From the NCBI GenBank assembly GCA_946222625.1, contig CAMILJ010000114.1:1-6735 (forward strand): DNA of 6,735 nt, given 5' to 3'. Each line of letters starts with the position of its first letter. Within the stretch, counting starts at the first letter, position 1. The notes beneath the pieces were generated by a model. The model was not told the DNA's origin. It made no database searches and saw only the letters and a list, made by a program, of their open reading frames with translations. This document shows positions 1-6,600 of this stretch, piece by piece. The translations under genes were made by a program, and so were the position numbers. This DNA comes from an uncultured Corynebacterium sp. GTDB lineage: Bacteria; Actinomycetota; Actinomycetes; Mycobacteriales; Mycobacteriaceae.

Positions 1-111
1 ATTCGCGGACTACTTGTAAACCAAACCCCCGCACACAAAGAATCGGACACCCTCACGATTCGCGGACTACTTGTAAACCAACCCCCCGCACACAAAGAAT
101 CGGACACTCTC
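1..111. repeat. Two tandem copies of a 57-bp unit at the left edge
   Basis: Positions 1-54 and 58-111 align without gaps at 52 of 54 positions, giving a period of 57 bp. The differences are A25 versus C82, which changes a C5 run to C6, and C51 versus T108. Each copy starts ATTCGCGGACTACTTG and ends AATCGGACAC. The window opens exactly at a repeat start, so further copies may lie upstream. There is no coding potential I trust across the units, and the geometry (long repeat, almost no spacer) is not that of a CRISPR array. It could be a tandem duplication of an intergenic sequence or of a mobile-element end. I cannot assign it to a known element. Confidence 0.85.
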
Positions 112-260
112 TACTGGCGGTGGCCGCCCCTGTATTTCCCCAGGGCCCACCATCAGCAAGCGTTACACCACACTGCGGGACGCAACCCTTATTAGGTGGT
201 TCTCACATATGCACGACCTGGGCAACCGTCTTTACGTGCAAACGTCCGTGCAGTGACCAC
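112..260. other. Intergenic stretch without a convincing gene
   Basis: This stretch lies between the tandem repeat and the hsdM promoter region. It holds a small GC-rich inverted repeat (GGCGG-TGG-CCGCC, 116-128) and, just after it, a CCCTG/CAGGG pair, but no T-run that would make either a convincing terminator. CGTGCA occurs twice 12 bp apart (235-240 and 247-252), with its complement TGCACG at 210-215. A 65-codon open frame starting at 120 lacks a Shine-Dalgarno sequence and family resemblance, and I do not call it a gene. Confidence 0.5.
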
Positions 261-264
261 CCCG

Positions 265-296
265 GACATGTCGCAGCTCATGAGATAATCGCCCCA
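265..296 (+). promoter_or_regulatory. Candidate hsdM promoter with two overlapping palindromes
   Basis: GATAAT at 284-289 matches five of six bases of the -10 consensus and would place the transcript start near A296, giving a 5' leader of about 34 nt. No good -35 hexamer sits 16-18 bp upstream, as is common in actinobacterial promoters. Two perfect 8-bp palindromes, GACATGTC (265-272) and CTCATGAG (277-284), are centred 12 bp apart. The second touches the first base of the -10 element. That position suits a repressor or a methylation-sensitive control site, but this is inference. Confidence 0.4.
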
Positions 297-315
297 TTAG
301 AAAGCGCATCAAGGT

Positions 316-322
316 GAAAGGA
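316..322 (+). promoter_or_regulatory. Ribosome binding site of hsdM
   Basis: GAAAGGA ends 7 nt before the ATG at 330. It is a good match to the anti-Shine-Dalgarno sequence at normal spacing and fixes the hsdM start. Confidence 0.75.
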
Positions 323-329
323 CGTAGCA

Positions 330-1937
330 ATGGCAGATGTAGCCAAGGAAGTCGCGGAAAACGCTCCAGTTGACGGGAGCAAGCAACGCGCAGACCTACA
401 GAAAACCATCTGGAGGATTGCCGAAGAGTTGCGCGGTTCCGTCGATGGCTGGGACTTCAAAAGCTATGTCCTCAACATGCTGTTCTACCGTTTCATTTCG
501 GAGAATCTGACTACCTTCCTCAACGCTGAAGAAGACGGACTCGACTACGCCAACCTCTCAGATGAGGACGCAGAAGTTGGGCGCGACGGTGTGGTAGAAG
601 AAAAGGGTTTCTTCATACCGCCGTCTCGCTTGTTTGAGAACGTCTACCAAGATGCCAAGCAAAAGGTGGCACAGAAGAAGACCCCAAACCTCAACGAGAC
701 GCTAGAACAGGTCTTTAAGGGGATTGAGTCCTCCGCCGTAGGTACGGAGTCGGAGGCCGATTTTAAGGGTCTGTTCGATGACTTCCAGGTCAACTCGAAC
801 AGGCTTGGTGAGACTGTCCCGGAACGGAACGAGAAGCTCTACGAACTTATTTACGAGATACACGAGCTGCCGTTTGGTGATTTCGGGGATAACGCTATCG
901 ACGTTTTCGGTGATGCGTACGAATTCCTCATGCAGATGTATGCTTCTCAAGCGGGTAAATCCGGTGGTGAGTACTTCACCCCGCAGGAAGTCTCTGAAGT
1001 CCTCGCCCGAATCGCAGCATCTGGCAAGGCCAAGGTTCACAGCGTCTACGACCCGGCGTGTGGCTCAGGCTCTCTCTTGCTGAAGTTCGCCAAGGTTCTC
1101 GGGGAAGAAAACGTGGGTGGGTTCTACGGGCAAGAGATTAACTTGACCACGTACAACCTGGCGCGGATGAACATGATCCTGCACAACATTGGGTTCGAAA
1201 AGTTCGACATCAAACGTGCGAATACTCTCACCAACCCGCAGCATGACGATGTAGAGCCATTCCACGCCATTGTGTCTAACCCTCCGTATTCTCGGAAGTG
1301 GAAGGGTAAGGAAGACCCAGTGTTGGTTAACGATGATCGTTATTCACCAGCAGGTGTGCTGGCTCCCCAGCGTTACGCTGACTGGGCGTTTAACATGCAC
1401 ATGCTGTCCTACCTTGATGTAGACGGCACCGCTGCCATCGTTTCCTTCCCTGGTTCGCTGTATCGCGGTGGTACCGAAAAGACGATCCGCGAGTACATGA
1501 TTAAGAACAACCTGATCCAGACGGTCATCCAGCTACCGTCTGACTTGTTCTTCGGACCGACGATTACGACCTGCATTTTGGTGATCAAGAAGTCCAAGAC
1601 GGATAACCTGATCCACTTCATCGACTCGTCGAAACACTTCAAGCGAGTGGGGACGAAAAACAAGCTCTTCCCCGAACACCAGGACACAATCGTCAAGCTC
1701 TACGAGGATCGCGCAGAAGTCGAGTATGAAGCAGCCCTGGTGACAAACGAGGACGTTCTCTCTAACGATGCAAACCTGTCTGTGAACGCCTACATCGAGC
1801 AAGAAGACGTGCGAGAGATCATCGATACGTCGAGTTTGAACGAAGAGTTGCGCCAGATCGTGGCTTGCCAAAAAGTCTTGCGGGAAGCTATCGAGCAGGC
1901 AGTGACTGATCTGGAAGCTGGAGTTGATGATGAATAA
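330..1937 (+). CDS. hsdM: Type I restriction-modification system DNA methyltransferase subunit M
   Basis: This protein is the adenine-N6 methyltransferase subunit of a type I restriction-modification enzyme. Two copies bind one HsdS and transfer a methyl group from S-adenosylmethionine to an adenine in each half of the recognition site. The 535 residues are near the 520 of EcoR124I HsdM. Residues about 20-165 match the HsdM N-terminal helical domain. The catalytic domain begins near the family signature GGEYFTPQ (212-219). The SAM-binding motif DPACGSGSLL is at 241-250 and the catalytic NPPY at 317-320, both intact, and the C-terminus is helical and acidic. The ATG at 330 is preceded by GAAAGGA at 7 nt. 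The gene ends in TAA inside the start of hsdS, so translation of the two is coupled. No frameshift or missing key residue is seen. Family assignment is secure; the methylated sequence cannot be read from this subunit. Confidence 0.97.
   Translation: MADVAKEVAENAPVDGSKQRADLQKTIWRIAEELRGSVDGWDFKSYVLNMLFYRFISENLTTFLNAEEDGLDYANLSDEDAEVGRDGVVEEKGFFIPPSRLFENVYQDAKQKVAQKKTPNLNETLEQVFKGIESSAVGTESEADFKGLFDDFQVNSNRLGETVPERNEKLYELIYEIHELPFGDFGDNAIDVFGDAYEFLMQMYASQAGKSGGEYFTPQEVSEVLARIAASGKAKVHSVYDPACGSGSLLLKFAKVLGEENVGGFYGQEINLTTYNLARMNMILHNIGFEKFDIKRANTLTNPQHDDVEPFHAIVSNPPYSRKWKGKEDPVLVNDDRYSPAGVLAPQRYADWAFNMHMLSYLDVDGTAAIVSFPGSLYRGGTEKTIREYMIKNNLIQTVIQLPSDLFFGPTITTCILVIKKSKTDNLIHFIDSSKHFKRVGTKNKLFPEHQDTIVKLYEDRAEVEYEAALVTNEDVLSNDANLSVNAYIEQEDVREIIDTSSLNEELRQIVACQKVLREAIEQAVTDLEAGVDDE
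1920..1923 (+). promoter_or_regulatory. Ribosome binding site deciding the hsdS start
   Basis: GGAG sits inside the 3' end of hsdM. Three in-frame starts follow: TTG 1924 (0 nt spacing), ATG 1927 (3 nt) and ATG 1930 (6 nt). Only the last has normal spacing, so ATG 1930 is preferred. Confidence 0.5.
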
Positions 1938-3147
1938 GTTCGATGAGTTGGTTCATGATCTGTGCCCTGATGGGGTGGAACGAGTCGAACTAGGTAAGTT
2001 GGCTGAACTTGTTCGAGGTTCTGGGTTGCCGAAATCCGTCCTTATGGAGCAAGGAGACGTAGGCGCAATTCACTACGGACAGCTCTATACCAAGTACGGC
2101 TCCCATGCCGATACCACTTACTCCTTTGTCACCTCAGAAGTAGCGAGCAAGCTGAAGAAGGTTCATCCGGGCGATCTCATTGTCACCAACACGAGTGAAA
2201 ACTTCGAGGATGTTGGCACGGCTTTTGCGTGGCTGGGTGATGAAGACATTGTGACCGGAGGACACACTACGACTCTTCGTCACCAGATGGTCCCTAAGTA
2301 CCTCGCTTACTGGTTCCAAACCTACGATTTCGAGTTTCAGAAGCAAAAGGTTGTGTTCGGCGCGAAGGTGTCCGAGCTTGGAGTGAAAGCACTGGCTAAG
2401 TTCCTTGTTCCTAATCCTCCACTAGAGATCCAGCAAGAGATCGTGAGGATTCTCGACCTGTTTGTAGACCTCGACCGGGAGCTGGAACAAGAGATCATCG
2501 GGCGGGAGCGACAAAAGATTGCGACGAGTCATGCTTTATTCGAGAAGTTAAAGCACTTCCCTCGGATAGCTCTAAAAAATGCTGGAACGTGGTTTGGCGG
2601 AGGAACTCCATCGAAGAAGAACGAGTCCTTCTGGCAAAACGGCACGATTGCGTGGGTTTCTCCGAAAGATATGCACGACCACACAGTGACGCGCACTATC
2701 GACTACATCACCGATGAAGCGGTAGAAGGTTCTTCAACCAAATTGGTTCCGGCTGGGTCCACCGCCTTGGTAGCGAGATCGAGCATCTTGGAGAAGAAGC
2801 TGCCGGTCGCGTACTTTCCCCAAGAAGTCGCTATGAATCAAGACCTAAAGGCTGTGTTTCCGAGTGATGAACTGAATGGGCGATACCTCTTTAACGCGCT
2901 CGAAGAGTTCCGAGAAAGCATTCTTCTGAGAGCGCGTAACACGGGAGGATCAGCTGCATCATTGGACACCAAGCGCCTGATGGCTTTCGAAATCCCCCTG
3001 CCACCTCTCGAAGTTCAGGAAGAGATCGCGTCCAAGCTAGACACCTTCATCGAATACATCGACAACCTCAAGCGAGAGCGGGAGCTACGTCAGAAGCAGT
3101 ACGCCCACTACCGTGACTTACTGCTTGATCTCCCGGTGAAGGAGTAA
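1930..3147 (+). CDS. hsdS: Type I restriction-modification system specificity subunit S
   Basis: HsdS selects the DNA target for both methylation and restriction. With the ATG at 1930 it has 405 residues, almost the same as EcoR124I HsdS (about 404). It has the expected two-fold layout. Target recognition domain 1 spans about 18-160. A first conserved helical spacer starts at PLEIQQEI (164-171) and runs to about 212. Domain 2 spans about 214-356, opening with a GGGTPSKKNESFW stretch. A second spacer starts at PLEVQEEI (359-366) and ends RQKQYAHYRDLLL. The two spacers lie 195 residues apart and form the coiled coil that sets the distance between half-sites. There are no TAEL-type length repeats in the central spacer. 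The gene overlaps hsdM by 8 nt and lies 6 nt before hsdR. ATG 1927 or TTG 1924 are alternative starts. The target sequence is unknown. Confidence 0.96.
   Translation: MNKFDELVHDLCPDGVERVELGKLAELVRGSGLPKSVLMEQGDVGAIHYGQLYTKYGSHADTTYSFVTSEVASKLKKVHPGDLIVTNTSENFEDVGTAFAWLGDEDIVTGGHTTTLRHQMVPKYLAYWFQTYDFEFQKQKVVFGAKVSELGVKALAKFLVPNPPLEIQQEIVRILDLFVDLDRELEQEIIGRERQKIATSHALFEKLKHFPRIALKNAGTWFGGGTPSKKNESFWQNGTIAWVSPKDMHDHTVTRTIDYITDEAVEGSSTKLVPAGSTALVARSSILEKKLPVAYFPQEVAMNQDLKAVFPSDELNGRYLFNALEEFRESILLRARNTGGSAASLDTKRLMAFEIPLPPLEVQEEIASKLDTFIEYIDNLKRERELRQKQYAHYRDLLLDLPVKE
3139..3144 (+). promoter_or_regulatory. Ribosome binding site of hsdR
   Basis: AAGGAG lies within the last codons of hsdS, 9 nt before the hsdR ATG at 3154. 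Its strength and position suggest that hsdR is translated from the same message as hsdM and hsdS. Confidence 0.75.
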
Positions 3148-3153
3148 CCCAAA

Positions 3154-6100
3154 ATGGCACAGCTTTCTAATCCCTCGCGCTCGTTTTCTACCCGTCCGCA
3201 GCATGACTACACCGAGCCTGTAGCAGTCACGGACACGTCCACGGTCATTGCGAAGTATCAAGCAGATGCAACAAGCGCGACCGGATACCAGTCGGAATCG
3301 GCACTAGAGAACGCGCTGATCGCTCAGCTAGAACGCCAAGCTTACGAGTACGCCGACATTCGCAGCGCCAGCGCCATGCGCGAAAACGCGCGCGCCCAGT
3401 TAGAAAAGCTCAATGCCTACCAGTTCTCGGATGCTGAGTGGGAAACCTTTTACAAGACAGAGATCGCTAACCCCGCGTCCGGAATCGTGGACAAGACCCG
3501 CACGATTCAGACCGATCACATCAAAAACCTCACTCGAGACGATGGCACGACCAAAAACATCGTGCTCATCGACAAGGACAACATTCACCGTAACTCGCTT
3601 CAGGTGATCAACCAGTACACAACCAAGGGGAGCGATAGGGGCAACAAGTCGAACAGGTACGACGTTTCCATTCTGGTGAACGGTCTACCGCTGGTTCATA
3701 TCGAACTGAAACGGCGCGGAGTCGCCATTAAGGAAGCCTTCAACCAGATTGACCGTTATCAGAGGGAGAGCTTTTGGGCGGATGAGGGACTGTTCCAGTA
3801 CGTCCAGTTGTTCATCATCTCCAACGGGACACAAACCAAGTACTACTCCTGCACCACGAGAGACCTCCACCTGAAAGAGACGAGCGGGAAAGCTACGACG
3901 AAAAAATCCAAGCGGCTGACCTCCCACTCGTTCGAGTTCACGTCCTGGTGGGCGGATGCGACCAACAAGCCGATCACAGATCTCATCCCGTTCGCCAAAA
4001 CCTTCTTGTCCAAGCACACGCTGCTATCCGTACTTACTAAGTACTGCGTGTTCACCGTCGATGAGATGCTGCTGGTCATGCGCCCGTACCAGATCGCAGC
4101 AGCCGAGCGCATCCTGAACAGGATCGAGCAATCTGTCCTGAACAAGAAACTTGGCTCACTCGACGCGGGCGGGTACATCTGGCACACCACCGGCTCAGGA
4201 AAGACGCTGACCAGCTTCAAGACAGCTCAACTGGCTACCCAGATGGAGAGCGTGGATAAGGTCATCTTCGTCGTGGATCGTAAAGACCTCGACTACCAAA
4301 CCATCCGGGAATACGACAAGTTCGAAAAGGGCGCAGCCAACTCGAACACCTCCACCAAGATTTTGTCCCAGCAGCTCTCCACGCGGGCGGAGCTTTTAGA
4401 AGAAATCGCCCAGCTAGAACGTGAGGGGAAATCCACCAACCACATTCATCTCCAACGTGCAGACTCCAAGATCGTGATCACGACCATCCAGAAGATGAGT
4501 CACTTTATCGCCCAGAAGGACAACCGCGAGATCTACAACCAGCATGTGGTGTTCATCTTCGATGAGTGTCACCGTTCCCAGTTCGGGAGCATGCACAAGA
4601 ACCTGAAGCGCAAGTTTAAAAAGTACAACTTCTTTGGATTCACGGGCACGCCCATTTTCAAGCAAAACAAGGTGGGGTCTAACCCCAACCTGCAAACGAC
4701 CGCGCACGCTTTTGGCGACAAGCTGCACACATATACGATTGTGGACGCAATCCGAGACCATAACGTGCTCAAGTTTAAGGTGGAATACCACGAGATATCC
4801 CCGGTAGCTCCTGATCCAGAATCACCTTTTGAGCTAACGGCTGCACAGCTTCTCGCGCCCGGACGAGTAGAAGCCGCCACTCGCTACATTCTGGAGCATT
4901 TTGATCAGAAGACGAAACGAGATTTAGGACAGCTCTACGATCACAAGGTAGTCAGCAACGTCGAGCAGTCTGTTCGTAAACGGGGTGCGAAAGAAGCGAT
5001 CAAATCCACGAGAAAGCTGCGCGGGTTTAACGCCCTGTTTGCTACCGACTCGATTCCAGCAGCGCGTACCTACTATGAGGAATTCGCGCGCCAACAAGCA
5101 GACTTGCCAGCCCACCAGCGCCTGAAGGTGGCAACAATTTTCTCAGCGCAAACCAGTTCTTCTGGTAGCGCGGACATGATCGAGGATGAAGACTTCGATA
5201 CCTCCACACTATCGGCGGATAACCTCGATTTCCTCGAAGGCGCGGTTAACGACTACAACGAGTATTTCTCAACCAACTACGACGCGCGAGATTCGGAATC
5301 GTTCGAAAACTACTACAAGGATCTCTCACAACGGATTAAAAACCGTGAGATCGATCTGGTCATTGTGGTCAACATGCTCTTGACCGGGTTTGACGCGACC
5401 ACGCTTAACACCTTGTTCGTGGATAAAAACCTGCGGATGCATGGACTCATTCAGGCGTTCTCGCGGACGAACAGAATCCTCAACTCTGTGAAGACGTACG
5501 GCAATATCGTCTGTTTCCGTGACTTGGATAAGGAAACCAACGAAGCGCTGAAATTGTTCGGGGATGCCGACAACGCGACCGAGGTAGCTGTCGTGGCTCC
5601 CTTTAGCGACTTCTACCGCGATTACACGCGCAAGGTCGAGGATTTGAAGCACTTCTACCCGGTAGGGGAAGTGATCGCATCAGAGAGCGGGCAGAAAGGG
5701 TTCGTCAAGCTATACGGCGAGATCCTGAAGCTTTTGAACATCTTGACCTCGTTCGATGAGTTCGCGGGTAAGGAACTGATGAACGAGCGAGAGCAGCAAG
5801 ATTACACGTCGATGTATCTGGATTTGCACGATCAGTTCAAGTCTGAGCGAGATGCGGAACGTCCCCAGAAGGAAACAGAAGACGATCAAGTAGACGATCA
5901 GCTCGTTTTCGAAATTGAGCTTGTCAAGCAGGTGGAGATCACGGTCGATTACATCGTCATGCTGATTGACGATTACCGGACCAAGCAGGGACAGGGTGAC
6001 TACGAGGGAGCGCAGGAGACTCGCGCGACCATTACACGTTCTGTGGAAGCTTCTCCGAGCTTGCGCGATAAGGCGGATCTGATTCATGAGTTCATGGATG

Positions 6101-6408
6101 CTGTTGGTGATGGGAAGGACGCGATTAGTGGTGAGCTGTCCACAGATCAGCACTGGGTGCAGTTCATGGCGGTGCGCCGTGATGAGGAATTGAAGCGTCT
6201 TATTGAGTCCGAGAAGCTCAAACCTGAAGCGACGTATTCGTTCGTTGAGGATGCTCTTGAATCTGGTGTGGTGTCCACGTCTGGGACGGGGTTGACGAAG
6301 CTGCTACCTACTACGTCCAGGTTCGGCAAGAATGCGAACCACGACCAGGTGAGAGCAAGGGTTGGAGCGAGGTTGTCCGCGTTCGTGGAGCGCTTTTCGA
6401 TGCTGTAG
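3154..6408 (+). CDS. hsdR: Type I restriction endonuclease subunit R (nuclease and DNA translocase)
   Basis: HsdR is the motor and nuclease of the restriction complex. It pulls in DNA next to an unmethylated site using ATP and cuts at a distance. The 1084 residues compare with 1038 for EcoR124I. The N-terminal PD-(D/E)xK nuclease shows D170, then E184-L-K186, then QIDRY (198-202), the QxxxY motif. The D-to-E distance of 14 is the same as in EcoR124I. SF2 helicase motifs follow in order: Walker A TTGSGKT (345-351), motif Ia region FVVDRKDL (372-379), Walker B DECH (470-473), motif III FTGTP (496-500), LLTGFD (742-747) and motif VI QAFSRTNR (767-774). The remaining 300 residues are the helical C-terminal region that contacts the methyltransferase. 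Much of the motor reads like EcoR124I HsdR, indicating type IC; this comparison is from memory. The stretch 590-622 is rich in basic residues and looks like an insertion. No separate promoter fits the 6-nt gap from hsdS. Confidence 0.97.
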   Translation: MAQLSNPSRSFSTRPQHDYTEPVAVTDTSTVIAKYQADATSATGYQSESALENALIAQLERQAYEYADIRSASAMRENARAQLEKLNAYQFSDAEWETFYKTEIANPASGIVDKTRTIQTDHIKNLTRDDGTTKNIVLIDKDNIHRNSLQVINQYTTKGSDRGNKSNRYDVSILVNGLPLVHIELKRRGVAIKEAFNQIDRYQRESFWADEGLFQYVQLFIISNGTQTKYYSCTTRDLHLKETSGKATTKKSKRLTSHSFEFTSWWADATNKPITDLIPFAKTFLSKHTLLSVLTKYCVFTVDEMLLVMRPYQIAAAERILNRIEQSVLNKKLGSLDAGGYIWHTTGSGKTLTSFKTAQLATQMESVDKVIFVVDRKDLDYQTIREYDKFEKGAANSNTSTKILSQQLSTRAELLEEIAQLEREGKSTNHIHLQRADSKIVITTIQKMSHFIAQKDNREIYNQHVVFIFDECHRSQFGSMHKNLKRKFKKYNFFGFTGTPIFKQNKVGSNPNLQTTAHAFGDKLHTYTIVDAIRDHNVLKFKVEYHEISPVAPDPESPFELTAAQLLAPGRVEAATRYILEHFDQKTKRDLGQLYDHKVVSNVEQSVRKRGAKEAIKSTRKLRGFNALFATDSIPAARTYYEEFARQQADLPAHQRLKVATIFSAQTSSSGSADMIEDEDFDTSTLSADNLDFLEGAVNDYNEYFSTNYDARDSESFENYYKDLSQRIKNREIDLVIVVNMLLTGFDATTLNTLFVDKNLRMHGLIQAFSRTNRILNSVKTYGNIVCFRDLDKETNEALKLFGDADNATEVAVVAPFSDFYRDYTRKVEDLKHFYPVGEVIASESGQKGFVKLYGEILKLLNILTSFDEFAGKELMNEREQQDYTSMYLDLHDQFKSERDAERPQKETEDDQVDDQLVFEIELVKQVEITVDYIVMLIDDYRTKQGQGDYEGAQETRATITRSVEASPSLRDKADLIHEFMDAVGDGKDAISGELSTDQHWVQFMAVRRDEELKRLIESEKLKPEATYSFVEDALESGVVSTSGTGLTKLLPTTSRFGKNANHDQVRARVGARLSAFVERFSML

Positions 6409-6420
6409 TTCGTGGGTGGG

Positions 6421-6458
6421 CGGACACTGAGTGTTTCGCACACTGAGCATGTTTGCTC
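6421..6458. repeat. Short repeats and hairpins between hsdR and the small RNA
   Basis: ACACTGAG occurs twice, at 6424-6431 and 6440-6447, 16 bp apart. Two small stem-loops are possible: AGTGT/ACACT (6430-6444, 5-nt loop) and GAGCA/TGCTC (6445-6458, 4-nt loop). Neither is followed by a T-run, so this is not a convincing hsdR terminator. Confidence 0.4.
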
Positions 6459-6479
6459 GTTCTGGTGCATAATCGAGCA
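6454..6479 (+). promoter_or_regulatory. Candidate promoter of the downstream RNA, framed by an inverted repeat
   Basis: CATAAT at 6468-6473 matches five of six -10 bases and predicts a transcript start near 6479-6481. A perfect 6-bp inverted repeat, TGCTCG (6454-6459) and CGAGCA (6474-6479), frames it with a 14-bp spacer, a plausible operator position. No good -35 hexamer is visible. The -10 context ATAATCG is the same as that of the hsdM candidate promoter (285-291). Confidence 0.4.
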
Positions 6480-6590
6480 CATCTATGATCACCCGTCGAG
6501 ACATTGGCAACTACCCCCCCGGTTGCTAGGACTCCGGGTGGTCCCTCTGATTGCAACTCGGTCAGAGAGAAATTCTCTGGCCGGGTTTTT
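6480..6590 (+). ncRNA. Probable small structured RNA with a C7 hairpin loop, possibly 6C-like
   Basis: About 110 nt between a promoter-like element and an intrinsic terminator can fold into a compact structure. An outer helix pairs 6487-6495 with 6535-6543 (9 bp, one G-U). After a 2-nt bulge it continues with GAG 6498-6500 against CTC 6532-6534. Inside it, 6507-6512 pairs with 6521-6526, leaving a loop that contains seven consecutive C (6514-6520). The terminator hairpin follows. C-rich loops and this size recall the actinobacterial 6C RNA. However, that family is described with two C-rich loops and I see only one, so the assignment is tentative. The other reading is an attenuator: a 14-codon ORF (6485-6529) and alternative pairings are present, but no gene follows on this strand. 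Exact ends are estimates. Confidence 0.55.
6555..6590 (+). terminator. Strong Rho-independent terminator
   Basis: A 14-bp stem pairs 6555-6568 with 6574-6587, including two G-U pairs, around the loop GAAAT. It runs into a T5 tract (6586-6590). It would end the small RNA and also any read-through from hsdR, since no other terminator is seen after 6408. The T tract is on the + strand only, so it is not an obvious terminator for the convergent gene. Confidence 0.85.
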
Positions 6591-6600
6591 GCATTTCGGC

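Noticed and set aside
1..111. CRISPR array
   Set aside because: The repeat is about 50 bp with only 7 bp between copies, and no cas gene is present, so the geometry is wrong.
120..317. 65-codon open frame upstream of hsdM
   Set aside because: It has no ribosome binding site, no family resemblance and an unusual residue make-up, and it runs through the hsdM promoter region. It is most likely chance.
2574..2579. A6 tract at the start of the second HsdS recognition domain (another A6 in hsdR at 3901-3906) as a phase-variation switch
   Set aside because: Six bases is short for slipped-strand switching, and both genes are in frame with no near-identical silent hsdS copies in the window.
2416..3024. 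Recombination-driven hsdS switching through the two spacer repeats
   Set aside because: The two spacers resemble each other as protein but are only loosely similar as DNA, and no recombinase or partner hsdS fragment is present here.
4414..4791. Long antisense open frames inside hsdR (this one and others, up to 147 codons near 5710-6153)
   Set aside because: They lie opposite conserved helicase or C-terminal coding sequence and look like shadows of hsdR codon bias, with no recognisable protein features.
6421..6458. Terminator directly after hsdR
   Set aside because: The stems are only 5 bp and have no following T-run. The real terminator is at 6555-6590.
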